Shown in pieces: positions 14,603-20,422 of a stretch of 20,422 nucleotides of DNA. Under the pieces are notes generated by a model. The model was not told where the DNA came from. It made no database searches and worked only from the letters and a program-made list of their open reading frames with translations. Each line of letters begins with the position of its first letter. The first letter of the stretch is position 1. Both the position numbers and the translations under genes were made by a program. Source of the stretch: JANRKG01 sp033763635 (GTDB taxonomy: Bacteria; Cyanobacteriota; Cyanobacteriia; GCF-001939115); the NCBI GenBank assembly GCA_033763635.1, contig JANRKG010000416.1, positions 1 to 20,422 on the forward strand, read 5' to 3'.

Positions 14603-15542
14603 GGAATGTACCTTTAATGTATCGTTGGAAATTTTGTTTAGACTGGTGCCGAGTTAAGCTCATTGCTTCCTGGGGATGGGTTCCTTTCAGGATTAGTTCT
14701 GTCGTAAAGGTGTGGCGGAATTGATGGGTGTTTAAGTTTAATCCCGTTGCTTGTTCGATGGTGCCAATCATTTTGCGGATCGCATCATATCCAATGCGCT
14801 GTCCCTTATTTCGGTGTGAATGGGAGACGAACAGGGGTGAGGTGGGCTGGAGAGGCTCTCCCTGAACCTGTCGCCATTCCAGGTAGCTGTTTAGCATGGC
14901 TTGGGTGGTAGGGTTTAGGGGAACGTTACTGGTCTGTGTGGCTTTTGCTCCTCGGATTTGGAGTTGTCGCCCATCGTAATCTTCCCGGTTGAGATAACAG
15001 ATTTCCCCTGCTTTTAGCCCATGCAGTAGTACCAGGATCAGGGCCAAATTTCGCTCTGGTAAACTCGTGTTGGCGGCGGATTCTAAGATGGCTTCGATCG
15101 CCTCTCTGTTTAAAGCTTGAGGGTCTGCTGCTTTGGCCTTCGGTTTGACCAGGCTTGCTGTTGGGTTGCGATCGACTGCTTGAGTTGTTACCATCCACTG
15201 ATAAAAGCTTTGCAGCGTTCCCAAAACTCTCGTAATAGAGGCATCCGAAAGGATTGGTTTCCCGGTCTCCGGGTTCATTCGGGTCAAATGGTGTTTGAAT
15301 TGGGCGGCTTGTTTGGGAGTGACTTTATTCCAGGGGGTTTGCGTCCAATTCAGAAAATGCTGTAAGTCCTGTCGATATGCTTTCTGGCTATTTTGTGAGA
15401 GCGATCGGGACTGGAGAAATTCTTCCACTTGCTGGGTTCTGGAGTCGATCGGATCTGTCCGACGTAGCGATTGAGATTCCCTGCTTTTTGAGAGGGAACT
15501 GATGGGGATGATTGTGATCTCAGGAATGGGAAGACGACCCAT
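14589..15542 (-). CDS. Tyrosine recombinase/integrase, Arg-I replaced by Lys
   Basis: A 317-residue phage-integrase family protein that would cut and rejoin DNA through a covalent 3'-phosphotyrosine. The N-terminal SAM-like core-binding domain is at about 36-122 (VEEFLQSRSLSQNSQKAYRQDLQHFLNW). The catalytic domain is at about 140-317: Lys200 in the beta-hairpin (RGAKATQTSNVPL), HQFRHTF with His273 and Arg276, His299 (TRHQ) and nucleophile Tyr308 (FQRYIKG). The first catalytic arginine, normally in GLRxxE, is Lys177 in LLHGLKAGE. Start ATG at 15540-15542 has no good ribosome binding site. It is convergent with and overlaps the primase gene (14589-14602). It may resolve plasmid multimers or integrate the element; the lysine leaves activity uncertain. 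Confidence 0.9.
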   Translation of the reverse strand: MGRLPIPEITIIPISSLSKSRESQSLRRTDPIDSRTQQVEEFLQSRSLSQNSQKAYRQDLQHFLNWTQTPWNKVTPKQAAQFKHHLTRMNPETGKPILSDASITRVLGTLQSFYQWMVTTQAVDRNPTASLVKPKAKAADPQALNREAIEAILESAANTSLPERNLALILVLLHGLKAGEICYLNREDYDGRQLQIRGAKATQTSNVPLNPTTQAMLNSYLEWRQVQGEPLQPTSPLFVSHSHRNKGQRIGYDAIRKMIGTIEQATGLNLNTHQFRHTFTTELILKGTHPQEAMSLTRHQSKQNFQRYIKGTFLTSD

Positions 15543-15972
15543 AGGTTCATTCGATGGGAAACCGAAATTTTCGATTCACTAACAATAATTTATCAGGTTA
15601 AAAACTTTCCTGAAAATTTTGGTAGGAACTGAAATGTAGGTTTGATTATTGCCTTGAATCGTTTAGATCTAGTGATAGGATTGACTACCGTACCGCAATG
15701 AAAACTGGGTAGGGTATCACTTGCTTCCAACTGCCGGATGCTGGGAAACAGCACCTGCGCTTCCTTCATCAAATGGCAGGGCTGTTTTATTGGTGAGAGA
15801 AAAATTGCTCTAACCCTGGTCATTCCGTTAAACATCAGGAAAAGGTGGTCTGAGATTCAACGTAGGAATGCGGGTTGCAGGATTTTTCTACGGTCAGTGG
15901 AACAGCCTTGCTTTAGCCCTGGGGAGTGTCAATGATAAACGGTTCACTAGAAAACGGTTCACTGGTATTCTT
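15543..15972. other. Gene-free spacer with a short tandem repeat
   Basis: About 430 bases between the recombinase start and the OCP stop. I see no credible coding frame. Just beyond the OCP stop, AAACGGTTCACT occurs twice with a 15-bp step (15937-15948 and 15952-15963). The recombinase promoter should lie in the left part but cannot be placed. Confidence 0.5.
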
Positions 15973-16932
15973 CTAACGCATCAAGTTCATCAACTCTTTA
16001 GGAGAAGCCAGGAGATCGATCGCCACAAAGAAGATCTTGCCTTCAGGGTTAAGCAAAAACCGCCATGCCATATTCATTCCAACTGCTGCGCCAAACCAGG
16101 GCGTTTGTACCTTACCCGTGACTTTAACCTGAGTGTAACCGTCCTCAGCGGGTTCCGAAATGCCCCGTTCAGGAATCAGGTTGAGATTTTGGCACTCTTC
16201 GCGGAAAAACTGCATAATCGCATCATTGCCCACGATCGGTTTCTTGAAAGGCGGTTGCAACGCTCCATTTTCGACAAACAGCTTGATCAGTTCATCAAAG
16301 TCATTCGCATTCAAGTTATTCATATAGCTCAATACCGTTGGGTTGTTGAGACCTTGAATCGTGACTTTGGTTCGCTGAGAGATTTCTTTGGGCGCAACCA
16401 CGGGTTCAGAAATTCTGGTGTAGCCATCCAGTTTATTGGCATCAAACCCCATGTCTACCACAGAGTTTCGCAGAACGGTAATTTGCTGTCCCTGATCCAG
16501 GGTTTTGAGGGTGTCTAGGACAGCAGTGGCATTGGCTGAAAGCTGATAGCCTGTTGGGATGGGTGCAACAGTTCCCTGTTCCATCCATTTTCCAAGTTGA
16601 TCCCAAAATCCTAGCTTAATATTCGGCGACCAGGTGGAATAAAGGCGACCAATAGCGGTATCTGCATGATTTGCCAAATCGCACATCACTTGAGTCTGTT
16701 CCTCAAAAGTCATCTGTTTGATCTGACTTAGGGTTCCTTCAGCAAATTGCATACTGGCTGCACCTGGGGCAGCAACTGTAACCGTTTTGCCCATTTCTAG
16801 AAAGGCAAACCACGTCCACGCAAGCTGGTCTTCAGCACTCAACTGGTTAAAACGTGCGGTTAGCGCAGGAACGGCATCAGCCGACAAGGTTTTTGGAAAA
16901 ATACTCCGAGCAGACTCAATTGTAATTGCCAT
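15973..16932 (-). CDS. ocp: Orange carotenoid protein (OCP)
   Basis: A 319-residue two-domain photoprotective protein. It binds one keto-carotenoid, is switched by blue-green light and quenches phycobilisomes. The helical N-domain (1-~165) and the NTF2-like C-domain (~193-319) are joined by a linker (FDANKLDGYTRISEPVVAPKEI). Against the Synechocystis protein as I recall it, the carotenoid hydrogen-bond pair Tyr201/Trp288 is Tyr203/Trp290, and Trp41, Trp110, Arg155 and the Glu244 partner (Glu246) are kept. Tyr44 is Phe44 and Tyr111 is Asp111. Asp220 and Arg229, associated with fluorescence recovery protein (FRP) contact, are Asn222 and Lys231. No frp gene is seen beside it. Start ATG follows GAGGTAGG. 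It lies 119 bp downstream of the GH1-RmlD gene on the same strand and may have its own promoter. Confidence 0.97.
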   Translation of the reverse strand: MAITIESARSIFPKTLSADAVPALTARFNQLSAEDQLAWTWFAFLEMGKTVTVAAPGAASMQFAEGTLSQIKQMTFEEQTQVMCDLANHADTAIGRLYSTWSPNIKLGFWDQLGKWMEQGTVAPIPTGYQLSANATAVLDTLKTLDQGQQITVLRNSVVDMGFDANKLDGYTRISEPVVAPKEISQRTKVTIQGLNNPTVLSYMNNLNANDFDELIKLFVENGALQPPFKKPIVGNDAIMQFFREECQNLNLIPERGISEPAEDGYTQVKVTGKVQTPWFGAAVGMNMAWRFLLNPEGKIFFVAIDLLASPKELMNLMR

Positions 16933-17051
16933 AGAGAAGCCTACCTCGGTGAGTTTTTAGCGAACTGACAGTGAAACAAAATATCCTTGCGGTGTAGTTC
17001 TGTTCTCTTTTGTTCTATGCCATAAAACTATCATGTTTTGTTACAAAATCT

Positions 17052-19283
17052 TTATTCCTGAAGGAGACTGCACTCTTGTAAATACCGTTCGATCGCCCGA
17101 TCTAAATTTGGCAATAGAATTCCCCGTTCGCTACCCAGGACGCTGTAGGCAGGGCGAGGAGCCGCAAATCCAAAGGTTTTGATTGAACAGGATTGAATGG
17201 CAGAGGGGTCTAATCCGGCTAATTGGGCGGCACGACGGGCTAAATCAGACCAGGCGATCGCTCCGGGGTTTGCCAGATGCCAGAGGCCATGCTCCCCATC
17301 AATCAGCAAATCTAAACTAGCGTTGGCTAGATCGGGAACATAGGTAGGAGACACGATCGCATCTTCTGCGGCAGAAAAGGAATGTCCGGCTTTCAGGGTG
17401 CGGAGGGCGATCGTGAGGAAGTTGTATTCATCCCAGGGACCAAAAAAAGCACTGGTGCGAATCATCAGAGAACAGGGATGGTGGTGTAAAACCCAACGTT
17501 CTGCTTGTGCTTTACTGTGTCCATACACATTTAACGGTGCAACCTGATCGCTTTCCAGGTAGGGGTGCTGACGATCGCCATCAAATACCAGATCCGAAGA
17601 AAAGGTAATTAGCCCCATATTTCGCTTCCCACAAGCATTGGCTAAAATTGCGGCTCCATCTGCATTAATCCGCCGACACAAATGGGATTCCCGTTCTGCG
17701 TCATCTACCCGCACGTAGCCCGCTGCATTGACCACCGCCCAGGGTTGTAACTCGTCTAAGACTTGCTCAACCATGACCGGATTTGTAATGTCCATTTCCT
17801 GACGGGACAGCAAATGGTAGGGAATTCCCCGCCTCTCACAAATGCGGGCAAAAGCTTTGCCTAGGGTGCCCGTTGCCCCCGTGATGAGAATGGGAGTTAG
17901 CGTTTGGGGCAGGGAGTGTGAGGAGGGGGATTGGGAACCTTCTGAAGTGCCACAGGGGACAGGGGGATAGATGAAGCGATCGGAGCGATGCCACCAACCG
18001 GGAATTTCTAAGAGAGGATGGTTGTATTCCTGTCCTGCGGAGAGGTGACGGATCAGGGTTGCAATTGCCGTCGGTCGAGGATAGGACGGTTGAGAATCAT
18101 CACTGGACCCACATCGGACATCGAATACACCGGGTTCATAAAATCCATCCGCACGAGTAACCAGGCTATTCCAATCGTAGGCTCCCAAGGGGGACCAGGC
18201 CGTGATAGCCCGAATATCGATGCCTTCCGTTCGTAATTGTTGTGCGGCTTCCCAAACTTCTTTAAACCAGCGCAATTGTTCTTCACGGGTGCAGCCGAGA
18301 TGGGCCTCTGTCACGGCGATCGGAGATTGATACCGTTCCCACACCTCTTTCAATAAAGCATAGGCAGAACAGATTCCTGCGGTGCAGACCCGGACTGCTT
18401 CCACATCTGCATATGGGTGCTTACCATTGCCACCATGCGTGTGAGATGGATAGCGATCGAGCCGTTCATCCAGAAACCGATCGCTGGTGAGATAGCGATT
18501 AATCCCAAAAACATCAGGAGGACAGGGATTGTCTAGAAACCACGTTAGATCTCGCTCATCAATTCCAACCCAGCCCAGGTATTCCCATAGCTCATGGTTT
18601 CGATCGACGCGACCACAGAGCAAATCAAACGATAACCACCGTCGCGCATTCTCAAACTCAACTTGATAGCGGAGGAGCGGGGTTCCAAAAATTTTACCCA
18701 AATCCTCGGTTTGGACCAGTTTGGCATTTGGGTTAATTTGCCGGATTTCCTGCATTGAGAGGACAACCCCTCGACACTGATTAACTAATGCTTGCAGAAA
18801 GCTCAAATCATCCTGAGCATGGGGATACCAGTGACCATACAACCCGCTAAATCGGGCCGTTGTCAGGGGTTCATTGACGGGGGTGTAATATTCGACCCAG
18901 GGGTAACGGAGGGCAACGGCCTGGGCAAATTGGGCGAGACCTGTTGCAAAGTTGGGATCAGTCAGGCTGGTGTGGCGGGGACCACTGCCGTGATGAACCA
19001 GACCCACGATCGGGCGGATCTCCATTTCCTTCAGGTATGCTAACCGCTCATCTGCCCAGGACCAATCAGCGTGTTCGAGTCCATCGGGGGCGACCCGTTC
19101 CCATAAAACAGGATAGCGGAGGGCTTTAATGCCTAATTCTGAAAAGCGATCGATGTCTTCTAACCGGGTATCATGCCCGTTGCGTTCCAGTTGATCAAAG
19201 TAACGATCGCCAACTCGATTCAGGGTGCATTCAACGCCACCCCACAGTTCCAGAGTCGATGGGATCTGGTTTAAATTGCTCAC
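17052..19283 (-). CDS. GH1-like glycosidase / RmlD-like reductase fusion
   Basis: Two enzymes in one chain of about 743 residues. The N-terminal ~440 residues are a GH1-type TIM barrel (LWGGVECTLNRVGDRYFDQ, then TPVNEPL with acid/base Glu138 and VTEAHLG with candidate nucleophile Glu326). A low-complexity linker (~443-462) leads to an RmlD-like SDR, dTDP-4-dehydrorhamnose reductase family: GATGTLG nucleotide-binding motif (469-475), FSSDLVFDG, and YGHSK (Tyr587, Lys591). Numbering is from the GTG at 19281-19283, chosen because AAGGTGA lies just upstream; a TTG at 19305-19307 would add eight residues. It is followed by OCP and preceded by the UDP-galactopyranose mutase gene, all leftward. A role in making or trimming deoxysugar-containing glycans is inferred; the true substrates are unknown. 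Confidence 0.9.
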   Translation of the reverse strand: MSNLNQIPSTLELWGGVECTLNRVGDRYFDQLERNGHDTRLEDIDRFSELGIKALRYPVLWERVAPDGLEHADWSWADERLAYLKEMEIRPIVGLVHHGSGPRHTSLTDPNFATGLAQFAQAVALRYPWVEYYTPVNEPLTTARFSGLYGHWYPHAQDDLSFLQALVNQCRGVVLSMQEIRQINPNAKLVQTEDLGKIFGTPLLRYQVEFENARRWLSFDLLCGRVDRNHELWEYLGWVGIDERDLTWFLDNPCPPDVFGINRYLTSDRFLDERLDRYPSHTHGGNGKHPYADVEAVRVCTAGICSAYALLKEVWERYQSPIAVTEAHLGCTREEQLRWFKEVWEAAQQLRTEGIDIRAITAWSPLGAYDWNSLVTRADGFYEPGVFDVRCGSSDDSQPSYPRPTAIATLIRHLSAGQEYNHPLLEIPGWWHRSDRFIYPPVPCGTSEGSQSPSSHSLPQTLTPILITGATGTLGKAFARICERRGIPYHLLSRQEMDITNPVMVEQVLDELQPWAVVNAAGYVRVDDAERESHLCRRINADGAAILANACGKRNMGLITFSSDLVFDGDRQHPYLESDQVAPLNVYGHSKAQAERWVLHHHPCSLMIRTSAFFGPWDEYNFLTIALRTLKAGHSFSAAEDAIVSPTYVPDLANASLDLLIDGEHGLWHLANPGAIAWSDLARRAAQLAGLDPSAIQSCSIKTFGFAAPRPAYSVLGSERGILLPNLDRAIERYLQECSLLQE

Positions 19284-19419
19284 TCTCTCACCTTTCCCAA
19301 TTGACAATTTTTCGGGTTTGGACTTCGCCGGAATTGTCTAACTCATCACAAATGTTTGATGGACTACTCTCCCCGTCACCCCCTTCCTCAGAGGGCTACT
19401 ATGTATCTAGATTTTTTTT

Positions 19420-19531
19420 AATCCCCTCCTGGGAGGGGGAGGGGTGGGTTTTGCGCTCGCAAAAGCAGTCGCTTAATCGCTTGCTCCCCTGACCCACCCC
19501 GCCCTTCGGGCATCCCTCCCAGGAAGGGATA
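19420..19531. repeat. GC-rich dispersed palindromic repeat, copy 2
   Basis: Second copy of the intergenic repeat at 2779-2897, here the better preserved inverted-repeat form. The left end AATCCCCTCCTGGGAGGGG is itself a hairpin, and matches the inverted complement of the right end (ATCCCTCCCAGGAAGGGAT) at most positions. A T run (19412-19419) precedes it. It lies between the UDP-galactopyranose mutase and GH1-RmlD genes and could also serve as a terminator of the former. Confidence 0.75.
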
Positions 19532-19562
19532 GAAGGAAAGAGGTGGGAAGTGAGTGTAGGGG

Positions 19563-20422
19563 CTAAATGGAAGTGAGGGATTTCCCATTACTCTGTTGCT
19601 CTGGTTTGCCATTTGCAGTAACACCAGAGGGACTGAGGGGTTTCACAGAAGATCCGTTCGATACTCGATCGGGAGTAATTCCCTTCCTGGTAGGCAGACT
19701 TTCCTCTTCGGGATGCCAGGTGGGACGCTCCGCCAGTTTGGCAAAGATAGCCAACGCCTGAGCAACCACCTGATCCATGTTGTAGTATTTGTAGGTGGCC
19801 AGCCGTCCCACAAAATGAACTCCGGTCGTGGCATCCGCCAGTTCTTTGTACTTCTTGTAGAGTTCCGCATTTTCGGGACGGGGAACGGGGTAATAGGGAT
19901 CACCCTCGGCATTGGGATACTCGTATACAATGCTGGTTTTGGCGTGTTCCTGTCCGGTCAAGTATTTGAACTCGGTGATGCGAGTATACAAATGCTCGTT
20001 AGGGTAGTTAACTACTGGAGCTTTTTGGAACAGGGATCGATCGTGGGTTTTGTGCTTGAAGTCTAGCGATCGATAGGGCAATTTACCAAACTGATAATCG
20101 AAATACTCGTCCACTGGCCCTGTGTAGATCATTTCCCGATAAGGAATAATCTTTTGCACTTCCCGATAATCGGTGTTGAGCAGAATTCGAATATTTGGAT
20201 GGGTTAGCATGGTTTCAAACATGCGCGTGAAGCCATGCAAAGGCATCGCCTGATAGGTATCCGTGAAGTAGCGATCGTCTCGATTAGTGCGGGTCGGAAC
20301 ACGAGCCGTTACAGATTTATCTAACTCCGAAGGGTCCATTCCCCATTGTTTGCGGGTGTAGTTACGAAAGAATTTTTCGTACAGTTCCCGCCCTACTTTG
20401 CTCACGACCACATCTTCGGAAG
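19563..20422 (-). CDS. glf: UDP-galactopyranose mutase, 5' end outside window
   Basis: The C-terminal ~286 residues of a flavoenzyme that interconverts UDP-galactopyranose and UDP-galactofuranose. The reading frame is open to the right window edge (SEDVVVSKVGRELYEKFFRNYTRKQWG), so the N-terminal FAD-binding Rossmann part is missing only because of the cut. Family features: YTRKQWG, TGPVDEYFDYQFGKLPYRSL (active-site region), VVNYPNEHLYTRITEFKYLTG, and the C-terminal FAD-contact motif GRLATYKYYNMDQVVAQAL. After this, a ~60-residue low-complexity tail rich in Ser, Pro, Asn and Gly (NGSSVKPLSPSGVTANGKPE) extends beyond the usual end. The gene precedes the GH1-RmlD fusion in the same direction, consistent with a sugar-nucleotide or cell-surface glycan cluster. 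Confidence 0.94.
   Translation of the reverse strand, partial: SEDVVVSKVGRELYEKFFRNYTRKQWGMDPSELDKSVTARVPTRTNRDDRYFTDTYQAMPLHGFTRMFETMLTHPNIRILLNTDYREVQKIIPYREMIYTGPVDEYFDYQFGKLPYRSLDFKHKTHDRSLFQKAPVVNYPNEHLYTRITEFKYLTGQEHAKTSIVYEYPNAEGDPYYPVPRPENAELYKKYKELADATTGVHFVGRLATYKYYNMDQVVAQALAIFAKLAERPTWHPEEESLPTRKGITPDRVSNGSSVKPLSPSGVTANGKPEQQSNGKSLTSI

Noticed and set aside
15593..15835. Leftward 80-codon frame between recombinase and OCP
   Set aside because: No ribosome binding site, no recognisable domain, and composition typical of non-coding DNA.
15868..16518. Long rightward frame opposite the OCP gene
   Set aside because: It is the antisense of a strongly conserved OCP coding sequence and has no support of its own.
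17036..17048. TTTTGT-T-ACAAAA inverted repeat after the GH1-RmlD stop
   Set aside because: A 6-bp AT-rich stem without a T tract is too weak to call a terminator or operator.

Overview
The window looks like cyanobacterial DNA. It encodes an orange carotenoid protein (OCP), a UPF0182 membrane protein and a pentapeptide-repeat protein, and CGATCG-centred words of the HIP1 type (GCGATCGC and near forms) are scattered throughout. Gene style and the mix of functions suggest a filamentous or Leptolyngbya-like lineage, but the species cannot be fixed from this sequence. I ran no database searches; family assignments rest on motifs read by eye.

Layout, left to right. (1) 105-2166: a two-gene ParA/ParB-type partition operon. 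(2) 2167-3036: a gene-poor stretch holding a tRNA-Lys(CUU) gene and one copy of a GC-rich dispersed repeat. (3) 3037-5991 (-): UPF0182 membrane protein. (4) 6124-7710: a perfect 28-bp palindrome over the start of a DUF6788-type gene, a GNAT acetyltransferase, and a divergent IF-3 that appears to start at an ATT codon behind a perfect Shine-Dalgarno, closed by a strong hairpin. (5) 7728-9959 (-): a three-part protein, CBM20-like + SGNH esterase-like + DUF1796-like, with an internal duplication. (6) 10355-10900: pentapeptide-repeat protein. (7) 10922-15542: a plasmid-type replication module made of an initiator-like protein (-), ten 17-bp iterons, a duplicated hairpin and attenuator-like region, an archaeo-eukaryotic-type primase (+), and a tyrosine recombinase (-) convergent with and overlapping the primase. 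(8) 15973-20422 (-): OCP, a GH1-RmlD fusion, a second copy of the dispersed repeat, and a UDP-galactopyranose mutase cut by the window edge.

Plasmid-type functions (ParA/ParB, iteron Rep, primase, recombinase) lie on either side of and among genes normally found on cyanobacterial chromosomes (OCP, UPF0182, sugar-nucleotide genes). Either this is a large plasmid or chromid carrying such genes, or a plasmid has integrated into a chromosome. The window alone cannot decide. The observations most worth following are the Rep-iteron-hairpin-primase-recombinase module, the ATT start of IF-3, the CBM20-SGNH-DUF1796 fusion, and the palindrome that overlaps the DUF6788 start codon.
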